Position numbers and translations under genes: made by a program
Part shown: positions 16,425 to 25,151 of the stretch, in pieces
Layout: each line of letters opens with the position of its first letter
How positions within the stretch are numbered: position 1 is the stretch's first letter
Notes under the pieces: generated by a model
Databases searched by the model: none
Told to the model about the DNA's origin: nothing
What the model saw: the letters and a program-made list of their open reading frames with translations, nothing else
Assembly (NCBI GenBank): GCA_965242485.1
Contig: CBDESM010000003.1
Coordinates: 2,294,001-2,358,000 of the forward strand
Length of the DNA: 64,000 nucleotides
Source: CBDESM01 sp965242485
GTDB taxonomy: Bacteria > Chloroflexota > Dehalococcoidia > Bin125
Reading direction: 5' to 3'

Positions 16425-17614
16425 TGGGGCCGCTCGCGGGAATCCGAGTGCTCGACTTCACCCACGTGCTGGCGGGGCCGTTCTGCACGCGGGTGCTCGC
16501 GGACATGGGCGCGGACGTGGTCAAGATCATCACCGACACGCGGACCGTGGCGGCGGGCGGGCCGGAGAGCCCGTATTTCGCGATGTGGAACCGCAGCAAG
16601 CGGCTGCTGCAGCTGGACCTGTCGCGTGAGGATGCGCGGGAAACGGCGCGGCAGATGGCGCTGCGGGCGGACATCGTGGTCGACAACTTCTCGGTCGGCG
16701 TGCTCGACCGCTGGGGCATCGGCTACGAGGCCGTCGCGCCGCTCAACCCCGGCGTGATCTACATGGCGATGTCGGGCATGGGCTGGTCGGGTCCGTGGTC
16801 GTCTTACGTCACCTACGCGCCGACGGTGCACGCGCTGGCCGGGCTGACGCACTTGACCGGCGTATCCGGGCGCAGCGACATCGGGATCGGCTTCTCGTAC
16901 AACGACCACATGGCGGGGCTGCACGGCGCGTTCGCGCTGCTGGCGGCGCTCGAATCGCGTCGGCGGACGGGGCGCGGGCAGTCGATCGATATGTCGCAGT
17001 TCGAGGTCGGCGTGACGTTCTCCGGCCCCGCGCTGCTCGACTACTTCGCCAACGGGAACGCAGCGGAGCCGGTCGCCAACGATGCGCCGTGGGATCGCCT
17101 CGCCCCGCAGGGCTGCTACCCATGCGCCGGAGACGACCGCTGGATCGCCATCGCGGTCGAAACCGACGAGCAGTGGCGCAGCCTCGCCGCGGCGATGGGC
17201 AACCCCGAATGGGCCGACGACGCCGGCCTGTCGCGCGCAGAAGAACGCTGGCAGCGCCGTCGCGAATTGGACGAACGGATCGCCGAGTGGACGGCCCCGC
17301 AGGAGCGCTACGACCTGATGGAGCGCCTACAGTCAGCAGGTGTCCCCGCCGGCGCAGTCCAAACCGGCGAAGACCTGACCCGAACCGACCCGCAACTCAA
17401 ACACGCCCAGATGCACTTCAACTACCCCGACGAGCACCCCGCCCTAGGCCCGCTCAAAGGCGACCGCCTAGTCCCCCGCTTCAGCAAAACCCCGCCAACC
17501 AGCTACCGCCGCCCCGAAGTCTTCGGCGAATCGAACGCCCAAGTCGCCCAAGACTGGCTAGACTGGACACCAGAGGAAACCGCGAACGCAGAGACGGACG
17601 GCTTGATCGCATGA
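16424..17614 (+). CDS. CaiB/BaiF-type CoA-transferase
   Basis: Second family III CoA-transferase, 396 aa. It starts MGPLAGIRVLDFTHVLAGPF, an exact family N-terminus, followed by LADMGADVVKI. The nucleophile Asp is expected in GFSYNDHMAGLHGAFALLAAL (Asp near residue 164), with RRRTGRGQSIDMSQFE after it. The upstream ATG at 16412 is possible, but the one at 16424 fits the family start and overlaps the previous stop. The stop overlaps the ATG of the AAA ATPase (ATGA), although that gene appears to be foreign. Whether transcription continues into it is uncertain. The substrate is unknown. Confidence 0.92.
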   Translation: MGPLAGIRVLDFTHVLAGPFCTRVLADMGADVVKIITDTRTVAAGGPESPYFAMWNRSKRLLQLDLSREDARETARQMALRADIVVDNFSVGVLDRWGIGYEAVAPLNPGVIYMAMSGMGWSGPWSSYVTYAPTVHALAGLTHLTGVSGRSDIGIGFSYNDHMAGLHGAFALLAALESRRRTGRGQSIDMSQFEVGVTFSGPALLDYFANGNAAEPVANDAPWDRLAPQGCYPCAGDDRWIAIAVETDEQWRSLAAAMGNPEWADDAGLSRAEERWQRRRELDERIAEWTAPQERYDLMERLQSAGVPAGAVQTGEDLTRTDPQLKHAQMHFNYPDEHPALGPLKGDRLVPRFSKTPPTSYRRPEVFGESNAQVAQDWLDWTPEETANAETDGLIA

Positions 17615-18834
17615 TCTCCCAGAACGGCGTAGCTCGCCCAATCCCCCGCATCGAATCCCTTCGCATCCGCAACTACCGCGCCCTCAAGGATGTCCATCTG
17701 AAGAAGCTCACACCACTCACGGTTCTCATCGGTCCGAACGGCAGCGGCAAGTCAACCGTCTTTGATGTTTTGGCCTTCTTGGCCGAGTGCGTAGCGACGA
17801 GCCTATCAAGCGCAATGATAAGACGTGGCGGCATGCAGGAGCTGCGTTCACGGGGCCAATCTGGTGCAGTCTGCTTTGAGCTCAAATATCGGGAGCATCG
17901 GGGGAGGGAAAAGGGGCCACTGATCACGTATTGGCTTGACATCAGTGGAGAAACAGAACAACCAATCGTGGAGCGTGAGCGCCTGAGCTGGACCCCTAGA
18001 AAACGGCAAGGGCGTCCGAGGTTCGTGCTGGACTACGCCCGTGGCGATGGCCGTTCGATCCAAGGGACGGGACTGGACGAAGAGGGTGCGCCAGTCTCGC
18101 AGCCGCTGGCCTCTCCCGATCTCTTGGCGCTGAGCACGCTGGGCCAATTTCGCGAACATCCGTACGCCGCTGGCTTGAGGGCGTTTATGACGGGTTGGTA
18201 CCTGTCATACTTGGCGGTACCCTTGCTCGGCGGTACCCGCGAGCCTGTGCCAGCGGAGCGATTATCCGTGGCTGGCGATAACCTTCCGAACGTGTTGCAG
18301 CATTTGGCCTTGAAGGATAAAGAGCGTCTGCATGCTATTTTCAATGATCTCGCTGGACAGGTCCCGCAACTTGAGCGTGTCACGAGCCAAGAGCTGCGAG
18401 ATGGAACATTGCTACTTGAACTTAAGGACAAAGCGTTCGAAGAACCGATCTTGGCCCGATTCGCATCGGATGGCACCTTGAAGCTGCTTGCCTACTTGAT
18501 TTTGCTATCCGATCCCGATCCGCCCCCGTTGATCGGGATTGAAGAACCGGAGAATTTCGTCCACCCAGCACTCCTTCGCAGGCTCGGAGAGCGTTGCCAG
18601 ATGACTGCCGACCGTGCCCAGCTCTTGGTGACCTCGCATGCACCTCGTTTCCTTGATGCGCTCGATCCTTCCCAGGTTCAAGTGCTGAACCGCAGGGACG
18701 ACGGTTTTACTCAAGTTCATACAGCGGCAGATTTGGCCGGTGTGCGCGAGTATTTATTCGCGGGTGGGCTGCTCGGCGACGCTTGGGAACAGCGCAAATT
18801 CGATCTGCCGTCCGGTGGCGTTCATGCACATTGA
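17611..18834 (+). CDS. AAA ATPase, RecF/OLD-like, probable defence module subunit
   Basis: A 407-residue SMC/ABC-type ATPase. Residues 12-49 form the RecF-like N-terminus IESLRIRNYRALKDVHL and a Walker A motif GPNGSGKST (41-49). There is no long coiled coil; the central part is a globular insertion. Walker B reads LIGIEEPENFVHP (about residue 310), followed by a switch His in LLVTSHAPRFLDAL. Such ATPases pair with a nuclease or TOPRIM partner, and the next gene, which overlaps by 11 nt, is a DUF4276/TOPRIM-like protein. The DNA is less GC-rich than the neighbouring CoA-transferase genes, consistent with acquisition as a unit. A defence role is inferred from the family pairing and not proven. 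Confidence 0.8.
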   Translation: MISQNGVARPIPRIESLRIRNYRALKDVHLKKLTPLTVLIGPNGSGKSTVFDVLAFLAECVATSLSSAMIRRGGMQELRSRGQSGAVCFELKYREHRGREKGPLITYWLDISGETEQPIVERERLSWTPRKRQGRPRFVLDYARGDGRSIQGTGLDEEGAPVSQPLASPDLLALSTLGQFREHPYAAGLRAFMTGWYLSYLAVPLLGGTREPVPAERLSVAGDNLPNVLQHLALKDKERLHAIFNDLAGQVPQLERVTSQELRDGTLLLELKDKAFEEPILARFASDGTLKLLAYLILLSDPDPPPLIGIEEPENFVHPALLRRLGERCQMTADRAQLLVTSHAPRFLDALDPSQVQVLNRRDDGFTQVHTAADLAGVREYLFAGGLLGDAWEQRKFDLPSGGVHAH

Positions 18835-19447
18835 GATTTTGGTCGAGGATGAGTCGACACAAGTGGTGGTTGAACGGCTGTTGAAACGCCTATCACCCGA
18901 CCCACCAGAGGCGACTTGGCGCGTGCAACAGTTTCGCGGTCGTGAGGCGATGTGGCGAAATCTGCATGGCACGCTCTATTCCATCGCAGCTGGGCGCTAT
19001 GCGGACGCGGTCCTCGTGCTGCTCGATCAAGACTGCAGCGACTGCATTGAGCTGAAACAAGAGGCGATCGCGATGGCCACTGATGCCGGGATGATCCGTA
19101 GTGACGGATCTCTGGCTGTATCGAATTTCATCGTCCGAATCAACGAGACCGAATTGGAATCATGGTTTTTGGGCGACGCAGCAGCGGTGCGAAGTGCATA
19201 TCCTCGGGTATCCCGTCGTGCCAGACTCGTGCGCAGACCGATTGAGAACATCGAAGATGCTTGGGAAACCTTGCATCGAGCTTTGCAGCGGTGTGGATAT
19301 TATCCGAACTTCATGCCGAAAGTAGAAGTTGCCAGGAATATTGCGCCACACTTGAGCCTTGTTGACGGCGTCAATGCTTCACATAGTTTCAGAGTCGTAC
19401 TGAGATCGCTTCAGGAGCTCATAGAGCATGCTCAACGAGAAGCTTAG
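18824..19447 (+). CDS. DUF4276/TOPRIM-like protein, partner of AAA ATPase
   Basis: A 207-residue protein. It begins MHIEILVEDESTQVVVERLL with the acidic ExDE pattern of TOPRIM-like folds. A second acidic site, VLVLLDQDCSDC (DxD), is near residue 65, and the segment FIVRINETELESWFLGD is typical of DUF4276 proteins, which are regularly found after RecF-like ATPases. In related two-gene systems the TOPRIM-like part is the nuclease effector and the ATPase is the sensor. The start at 18824 overlaps the ATPase end by 11 nt. Its TAG stop overlaps the TAA of the convergent phosphatase gene within TTAG. The sequence is AT-rich like the ATPase gene. Confidence 0.7.
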   Translation: MHIEILVEDESTQVVVERLLKRLSPDPPEATWRVQQFRGREAMWRNLHGTLYSIAAGRYADAVLVLLDQDCSDCIELKQEAIAMATDAGMIRSDGSLAVSNFIVRINETELESWFLGDAAAVRSAYPRVSRRARLVRRPIENIEDAWETLHRALQRCGYYPNFMPKVEVARNIAPHLSLVDGVNASHSFRVVLRSLQELIEHAQREA

Positions 19448-19962
19448 ATATAGCTTTTGCTCCAGAGGCCCCAGTCTCGGACGTATTCGTGTTGTACATC
19501 GTTTTCGGGGGTTCTTGGGAAGTGGGTTGATAGGGCGGTTCCTGACCAGAGGGCGGCTAGGTGCTTTAGGGCTGCGTCGCCTTGCTCTCCGTGGCGGGCC
19601 AGCCAGCAGCCGATGATGGTGCCGGTGCGGCCTACGCCGGCGCGGCAGTGGACGTAGACGGTGCCGCCGGCGGAGAGCTCGGCGTCGATTGCGTCGAGGA
19701 TTTCGGCTGTTTGCGCTTCGGCGGGGACGCGCATGTCGGGGATTGGGAACGGGAGGTGGCGGGCGGCGCCGTTGGCGAGTTGTTCGAGCTGCTCGCAGTA
19801 GGGCGGCAGATCGCCGCGACGGGAGGATTCGCCGGGGCGGGTGAGGTCGATGAACGCGGTGACGCCCGCATCCAGCAAGGCTTGCAGGTGCTCCAGCGGG
19901 TATTCGCCGGCGAGCAGGCGGCCTTCTTCGACCCAATAGGAGTACGTGATCGGCGTCTCCAT
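19444..19962 (-). CDS. dual-specificity/tyrosine phosphatase-like protein
   Basis: A 172-residue cysteine phosphatase. The P-loop is VHCRAGVGRTGTIIGCWLAR, with Cys and Arg in the HCx5R motif. A general-acid Asp is probably in the PFPIPDMRVP segment, as in the short DUSP/PRL-like phosphatases that start with a (R)LLAGEYP-type strand. Here that segment is VEEGRLLAGEYPLEHLQAL. Bacterial relatives act on phosphotyrosine or phosphoinositide-like substrates; the target is unknown. It is convergent with the AAA/DUF4276 pair with a 4-nt overlap, but its base composition matches the chromosome, so it is probably resident. Confidence 0.85.
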   Translation of the reverse strand: METPITYSYWVEEGRLLAGEYPLEHLQALLDAGVTAFIDLTRPGESSRRGDLPPYCEQLEQLANGAARHLPFPIPDMRVPAEAQTAEILDAIDAELSAGGTVYVHCRAGVGRTGTIIGCWLARHGEQGDAALKHLAALWSGTALSTHFPRTPENDVQHEYVRDWGLWSKSYI

Positions 19963-20072
19963 CAGACGTCGAGCGGCATCTTCCGCGGCGCTGGCCCGCG
20001 GGCAGCGGGATCCAGCGTTCGGAGTCGCTCGTTCACCGGTTCGGCCGTTTCAGGCGCCTGCGGCGTGCCCGG

Positions 20073-21716
20073 CTAGCGGAAGATCGAGTAGTCGATCTCC
20101 TTTTCGGTGATGAACTCGATCAGGGCCGGTTGGCCTTCTTGGGTGGCGCGGACGCCGCGCTTGACGGCGGCTTGGATGTCTTCGACCCGCTCGACGCGTT
20201 CGCCGTAGCCGCCGAAGGCTTTGGCCATATCGGCGTAGTGGCCGCTGATGTCGGTGGCGCGGTACTTTTCGGTGGCGGTGGCCATGATCGGGAGTTCGAT
20301 GGCCATGGAGAAGTTGTTGAGCAGGACGCTGAGGATGGGGATGTTCTCGCGGACGGCGGTTTCGAAGTCCATGCCGGTCATGCCGATGGCGGCGTCGCCC
20401 CAGACGTTGAGGCAGAGCTTGCCGGGGCGCGCGACCTTGGCGCCCATGGCGAGGCCGAGGCCGTAGCCGAGCTGCGTGGTCTTGCCCCAGCCGATGTAGG
20501 AGAGCGGCTCGGTGCTGGTCCAGAAGGGGGACATCTGGTCGCGGGGGGAGCCGGCGTCGTGGGTGGCGATGACGTTTTCGATGCCGACTTCGGCGTCGAG
20601 CGTGGCGTGCAGGTCGCGGAGCACGCGGTAGGGGTTGAGCGGGGAGCCGTCGTGGTTGCGCTTGCCGGCCCACTGGTCCTGCCACTCGCCGTTGAGGCGG
20701 GCGATCTGGTCGGCGATGCCGGCCTGGCGGCCGCGCGGGGAGGCGATCAGCTCGCGCACCTCGCCGATGATCGCGTCGAGCACGAGGCCGGCGTCGCCGA
20801 CCAGGCCCTGTTCGATCTCGACCTCGTTGTTGAAGTCTTCGGCGTCGAGCGTGGCATGGATGTAGCGCGGGCCCTTGGGGAATTTGATCCCGTAGTTGGT
20901 GGCGGCGAAGGAGCAGCCGATGCCGAAGATGACGTCGGCGTTCTGGACGAAGTGGTGGACGGCGGCGGGGACGGCGCGGCCGCCGGAGCCGAGCGAGAGC
21001 GGGTGGGATTCGTCGAAGGCGCTCTTGCCCTGGAGGCTGGTGGTGACGGGCGCTTCGAGCAGTTCGGCGAGTTCGCGCAGCTGGCTCCAAGCCTTGGCGT
21101 AGTGGACGCCCTGGCCGGCGTAGATGACGGGTCGCTCGGCGTCGACGAGCGACTGCGCGGCGCGGCGGGCGTCGGACGGGTCGGGGCCGGGCTTGGCGGT
21201 GATCGCGGGAACGTAGCCGGAGGGGTCGACGTCCTCGCCCCAGAGGTCGCCGGGGATTTCGAGCGAGACGGGGCGGGGGCGCCCGTTTTTGGCGTGGGTG
21301 AAGGCGCGGCGGATGGCGTTGGGGAGGTCGTCGGCGCGGGCGACCTGCTCGTTCCACTTGGTCACGTGCTGGTAGTTGATCAGGCTGGAGAAGTGCGGCG
21401 CGACGTTGGTGTGGGCGCGGTCGTAGCCGCCGGGGATGGCGACCAGGGGGACGGAGTCGCCGTAGGCCTGGGCCATGCCGCCGAAGGCGTTCTCGGCGCC
21501 GGGGCCGGCCTGGCTGAGGAAGACGCCGACCTGGTCGCCGGAGTTGATCCGGCTGAAGGCGTCGGCGATGTGCAGGCCGGTGCGCTCCTGCCGCACGACG
21601 ATGGTGCGGATGTCGGCCTGGGCGGCGGCCTCGAAGATCGGGTTGACGGGGTAGCCGACGACGAAATCGACCCCCTCGCGCTTGAGCATCTCGGCGACGG
21701 CGTTTGCGACTTTCAT
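20073..21716 (-). CDS. thiamine pyrophosphate-dependent enzyme (acetolactate synthase-like)
   Basis: A 547-residue three-domain TPP enzyme. The N-terminal pyrimidine-binding domain has the catalytic Glu in VVRQERTGLHIADAFSR. The C-terminal domain binds the diphosphate through WGDAAIGMTGMDFETA followed by ILSVLLNN, the GDx(24-27)N(N) motif. The central Rossmann-like domain is present. It resembles IlvB but also benzoylformate decarboxylase and sulfoacetaldehyde-type enzymes. There is no ilvN regulatory subunit, and the neighbours are a Rieske oxygenase and an amidase. This makes a catabolic lyase or decarboxylase more likely than valine synthesis. GGAGG lies 7 nt before the ATG. All three genes run the same way. 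Confidence 0.88.
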   Translation of the reverse strand: MKVANAVAEMLKREGVDFVVGYPVNPIFEAAAQADIRTIVVRQERTGLHIADAFSRINSGDQVGVFLSQAGPGAENAFGGMAQAYGDSVPLVAIPGGYDRAHTNVAPHFSSLINYQHVTKWNEQVARADDLPNAIRRAFTHAKNGRPRPVSLEIPGDLWGEDVDPSGYVPAITAKPGPDPSDARRAAQSLVDAERPVIYAGQGVHYAKAWSQLRELAELLEAPVTTSLQGKSAFDESHPLSLGSGGRAVPAAVHHFVQNADVIFGIGCSFAATNYGIKFPKGPRYIHATLDAEDFNNEVEIEQGLVGDAGLVLDAIIGEVRELIASPRGRQAGIADQIARLNGEWQDQWAGKRNHDGSPLNPYRVLRDLHATLDAEVGIENVIATHDAGSPRDQMSPFWTSTEPLSYIGWGKTTQLGYGLGLAMGAKVARPGKLCLNVWGDAAIGMTGMDFETAVRENIPILSVLLNNFSMAIELPIMATATEKYRATDISGHYADMAKAFGGYGERVERVEDIQAAVKRGVRATQEGQPALIEFITEKEIDYSIFR

Positions 21717-21762
21717 GCGGCGTCCTCCGGTGGAATGGTTCCCGGTACTACGGTTCTTCGGA

Positions 21763-22935
21763 TCAGGAGTTTAGGCGAGCGGACGGTTCCGCACCCGCCT
21801 CGCCGAGCCATTCGAGCACGATCTCCTGATGACGGCGCACCGGCTCTTCGCCGATCCGGGCGGAAGGCCCGTGTTCGAGGTAAGGGGATTGCAGCGAGCG
21901 CTGCTGCTGCTCGCAGACGAAGATGTCTTCCTTCATGAAATCGCCCGAGGCGAGCGGGTCGAGCTTGGCGTCGCCCTCGTACTTGCCGCGCGTGCGCTGC
22001 CAGAGCGCGCCGGAGCGCAGCATCTGGGCCGCCTGCTTCCAGCCGGAGACGTCGGCGACCTTGGTGCGGGTGACGACGCGGGTGCGGTCGGGCGCGAGCG
22101 GCTGGACGTGGAAGGTGGACCAGGTGCTCTCGCTTTCGGCGAGGCCGATGCCGGGAAAGAGCATCGGAACCCAGGCGGCGAGCTGATCGCGCGGTACGTG
22201 ATCGATCAGCGGCAATGCGGATTTGCGCTCGATGTCCGCTTCGTACTCGGCGCTGAGCGGCTCGCGGAAGGAGAAGTGCGGGCCGTGCCAGCCGGACTCG
22301 ATGCGGTCATGGTCGTACATGGCGAGGGTGGCGGAGTGGAGGTGCTTGAGGTGGTAGGCATCGATGTAGTTCTCGACCACGATCTTCCAGTTGGCGCGGA
22401 TCTCGTCGTCGGTGCGACCGCTCTCGTACTCGACCAGCTGATCGACGCGATGGGGGCCGAGATGCGGCTCGATCGGGCCGAACCATTCCGCGAGCGAAGG
22501 CGCATCGGCGTCCGGGTGGACCCAGAGCAAGCCGCGCCAGACGCCGACCGAGGCGGGGAAGAGGCTGACGCAGGAAGGATCGAAGTCGGGGAATTCGCGT
22601 CCCCGCCGGGGCACGCCGACCAGCTTGCCCTCGAGATCGTAGGTCCAGTCGTGGTAGGGGCAGCGCAGGGCGGCGGCCTGCCCGATCGAGCGGATCAGCT
22701 GGGTGCCGCGATGGCGGCAGATGTTGTGGAACGCGCGCAGGCGGCGATCGCCGCCCATCACGACGAAGATGTTGTTCAGCCCGGCCTGCACGCTGAGGTA
22801 CTGGCCCGGCTCGGTCAGGTCTTCGGCGAACCCGGCACAGGCCCAAGTGCGGGAAAAGATCAGCTCCCGTTCGCGGTCGAACCAAGCCTGCGAGGTATAG
22901 GCCTCGACCGGGAGGATCGGCATGCCGCCGGGCAT
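21763..22935 (-). CDS. Rieske-type ring-hydroxylating oxygenase alpha subunit
   Basis: A 390-residue terminal oxygenase. The Rieske [2Fe-2S] ligands are in CRHRGTQLI (Cys, His) and CPYHDWTYDLEGKLVG (Cys, His), about residues 72-95. The mononuclear iron site is ENYIDAYHLKHLHSATL, with the two-His pattern and the preceding Asp that bridges subunits. The C-terminal catalytic domain ends in an Arg/Glu-rich tail. Such enzymes hydroxylate or demethylate aromatic or quaternary-ammonium substrates and need a reductase and ferredoxin, absent from the window. GAGGGGAG precedes the ATG at 22935. It sits 12 bp after the amidase gene and is probably co-transcribed with it and with the TPP enzyme. Confidence 0.9.
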   Translation of the reverse strand: MPGGMPILPVEAYTSQAWFDRERELIFSRTWACAGFAEDLTEPGQYLSVQAGLNNIFVVMGGDRRLRAFHNICRHRGTQLIRSIGQAAALRCPYHDWTYDLEGKLVGVPRRGREFPDFDPSCVSLFPASVGVWRGLLWVHPDADAPSLAEWFGPIEPHLGPHRVDQLVEYESGRTDDEIRANWKIVVENYIDAYHLKHLHSATLAMYDHDRIESGWHGPHFSFREPLSAEYEADIERKSALPLIDHVPRDQLAAWVPMLFPGIGLAESESTWSTFHVQPLAPDRTRVVTRTKVADVSGWKQAAQMLRSGALWQRTRGKYEGDAKLDPLASGDFMKEDIFVCEQQQRSLQSPYLEHGPSARIGEEPVRRHQEIVLEWLGEAGAEPSARLNS

Positions 22936-22947
22936 CGGGCTCCCCTC

Positions 22948-24378
22948 TCAGGCGTCCGAGTGCAGCGGCGGCCTGCGGTTGGCCCACGGCTGCACCTGCT
23001 CCAGCGCCCCCGCCAGCCGGAACAGCGCCGCCTCATCCGCATACCGCGCCGCGAACTGCGTCCCGATCGGCAGCCCGGCTTCGTTCCAGTAGAGCGGGAC
23101 GGAGGCGGCGGGGTTGCCGGCGGCGTTGAAGAGCGAGGTGAAGGCGACGGCGGAGAGGATGTCCTGGCCTTGCGCCATGTAGTTGTCGCGGTCGAGCGCG
23201 AGGCGGCCGATCTCCATCGGCGGCTGCGCCATCGTCGGGGTCAGCATCAGGTCGTAGTCCTCGAACCAGCGGCCGACGATGCGGCCGGTGGCGTGGACGG
23301 CGCGGGTGGCGCGGAGGTAGTCGGCGCCGGTCGAGCGGTCGGCCTGGATCATGCGCCAGGTGACCGGCTCGACATCCTCCGGGTTGGGCTCGCGGCCGAG
23401 CGCGGCGGCGCGATCCTCGACGGTGACGCGGGTGGCGGCGCGGATGATGTCGATCGAGGAAGAGCGCAGCTGCTCGGGGATTTCGAGGTGCGCGTCTTCG
23501 ACTTCGAGGCCGAGCCGGCGGCAGAGATCGGCGGTGTGCTCGACGGCCGCGAGGCAGTCGGGATGGACGTCGACCTCGTTGAAGGCGGCGCGGACGACGC
23601 CGACGCGGAGCTTGCCCGGGTCGCGTCCGACTTCTTGGTACCAAGGACGTTCGGGCGGCGGGGCGAAGTAGGGCGCGCCGATGTCGGGGCCGGCGGTGCA
23701 GTCGAGCAGCATGGCGCTGTCGCGGACGCTCTTGGAGACGGCGTGGATGGTGCTCATGCCGGCCCAGCCCTCGCCGACGTCGGGGCCCATCGGGGTGCGG
23801 GCGCGGGTCGGCTTGAGCCCGAAGAGGCCGGTGCAGGAGGCGGGGATGCGGATCGAGCCGCCGCCGTCGGAGGCGTTGGCGACGGGCAGCACGCCGGCGG
23901 CGACCAGCGCGGACGCGCCGCCGGAAGAGCCGCCGGAGGTGTGGTCGAGGTTCCACGGGTTGCGCGTCTTGCCGTGCAGGAGCGACTCGGTGGTGGCGGT
24001 GAGGCCGAACTCGGGCGAGGTGCTGCGGCCGAAGATGCTCAGGCCGGCGGCCTTGTAGCGGGCGGTCACCGAGTGGTCGTGGTCAGCGAGATCGTCGGCG
24101 TAGATGCGGGAGCCGCTGCTCATCATCTGGCCGCCGTAGGAGGTGCCGAGGTCCTTGAGCAGGAAGGGGACGCCGCGCAGCGGGCCGTCGGGCAGGCCCT
24201 CGGCGGCGCGCTCGCGGGCGTGGTCGTACCACGGGTAGACGACGGCGTTGAGCTGAGGGTTGACCCGCTCGGCGCGCTCGATGGCTTCGTCGAGCACTTC
24301 GAGCTCGGAGACCTCGCCTTCGGCGATCAGCCTCGCCAGATCGATGGCGTCCAGATCCGCGTATCCCGCAATTGCCAT
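22948..24378 (-). CDS. amidase signature family hydrolase
   Basis: A 476-residue amidase with the Ser-cisSer-Lys triad. The Lys is in GVPFLLKDLG (about residue 93), the Gly/Ser loop is HTSGGSSGGASALVAAG, and the nucleophile Ser lies in SDGGGSIRIPASCTGLFGLK. The length is normal for stand-alone amidases. Unlike GatA, there are no gatB/gatC genes, and it clusters with a Rieske oxygenase, so a catabolic amide or carbamate hydrolase is more likely. GGGAGGA lies 8 nt before the ATG. It is first in the minus-strand cluster and divergent from rph with a 62-bp gap. Confidence 0.9.
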   Translation of the reverse strand: MAIAGYADLDAIDLARLIAEGEVSELEVLDEAIERAERVNPQLNAVVYPWYDHARERAAEGLPDGPLRGVPFLLKDLGTSYGGQMMSSGSRIYADDLADHDHSVTARYKAAGLSIFGRSTSPEFGLTATTESLLHGKTRNPWNLDHTSGGSSGGASALVAAGVLPVANASDGGGSIRIPASCTGLFGLKPTRARTPMGPDVGEGWAGMSTIHAVSKSVRDSAMLLDCTAGPDIGAPYFAPPPERPWYQEVGRDPGKLRVGVVRAAFNEVDVHPDCLAAVEHTADLCRRLGLEVEDAHLEIPEQLRSSSIDIIRAATRVTVEDRAAALGREPNPEDVEPVTWRMIQADRSTGADYLRATRAVHATGRIVGRWFEDYDLMLTPTMAQPPMEIGRLALDRDNYMAQGQDILSAVAFTSLFNAAGNPAASVPLYWNEAGLPIGTQFAARYADEAALFRLAGALEQVQPWANRRPPLHSDA

Positions 24379-24428
24379 GGTCGTCCTCCCGGCCGCGTCG
24401 GTTATGTCGGGGAGAGGATACGCGCCCG

Positions 24429-24434
24429 TAGACT
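24429..24434 (+). promoter_or_regulatory. -10 box of rph (leaderless promoter candidate)
   Basis: TAGACT ends 6 nt before the ATG at 24441. A GTG directly before that ATG (24438) is an alternative start only 3 nt from the box, which makes the ATG the better choice. Confidence 0.5.
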
Positions 24435-24440
24435 CGGGTG

Positions 24441-25151
24441 ATGCCGAGAGCGGACGGCCGGGCGGCGGGGGAGATGCGCCCGCTGCGGTTCGAGACGGGC
24501 GTGCAGATGCACGCGGCGGGATCGGCGCTGGTCTCGTTCGGCGACACCCGCGTGCTCTGCGCGGTCACCGTCGCGGAGGACGTGCCGCGCTGGATGCAGG
24601 GGAGCGGGCGCGGCTGGGTGACGGCGGAGTACAACATGCTGCCGGCCGCGACGAACACGCGCAGCCGCCGGGAGCGGATGCTGAACAGCGGTCGGACCAA
24701 GGAAATCTCGCGGCTGATCGGGCGCAGCCTGCGCGCGGTCGCCGACTTGGAAGCGCTGGGCGAGCGCGAGCTGACCGTCGATTGCGACGTGCTGCAAGCG
24801 GACGGGGGCACGCGGACGGCGGCGATCACGGGCGGCTACGTGGCGCTGCGGCTGGCGACGGCGGAGTTGTGCGGGACGCCCCCGTTCACCGGGCAGGTCG
24901 CCGCGGTGAGCGTCGGGATCGTTGACGGCGAGGTGCTGGTCGACCTTTGCTACGAGGAGGACTCAGCCGCGGAGGTGGATCTCAACTTGGTGCTGGCGCA
25001 GGTCGGAGGTGAGTCGGCGCTGGTCGAGGTGCAGGGGACGGCGGAGGGGGCGACGTTCAGCCGGGCGCAGCTGGACGAGATGCTGGATGCGGGCAGCGCC
25101 GCGCTTGCGGATGTATTCCGGGCGCAGCGCGAGGCGCTGGATCAGAAGTAG
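24441..25151 (+). CDS. rph: ribonuclease PH
   Basis: Phosphorolytic 3'-5' exoribonuclease that trims tRNA 3' ends; it forms a hexameric ring. The 236 residues show the family blocks: RADGRAAGEMRPLRFETG at the N-terminus, GDTRVLCAVTV, and GWVTAEYNMLPAATNTRSRR, with the Arg cluster that contacts RNA. Also present are SRLIGRSLRAV (phosphate binding), ELTVDCDVLQADGGTRTAAI and VDLCYEEDSAAEVDLNLV. All are intact. It ends inside the 3' end of the convergent HIT gene (10-nt overlap). Since the one tRNA in the window does not encode CCA, accurate 3' trimming by this enzyme is relevant. Confidence 0.95.
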   Translation: MPRADGRAAGEMRPLRFETGVQMHAAGSALVSFGDTRVLCAVTVAEDVPRWMQGSGRGWVTAEYNMLPAATNTRSRRERMLNSGRTKEISRLIGRSLRAVADLEALGERELTVDCDVLQADGGTRTAAITGGYVALRLATAELCGTPPFTGQVAAVSVGIVDGEVLVDLCYEEDSAAEVDLNLVLAQVGGESALVEVQGTAEGATFSRAQLDEMLDAGSAALADVFRAQREALDQK

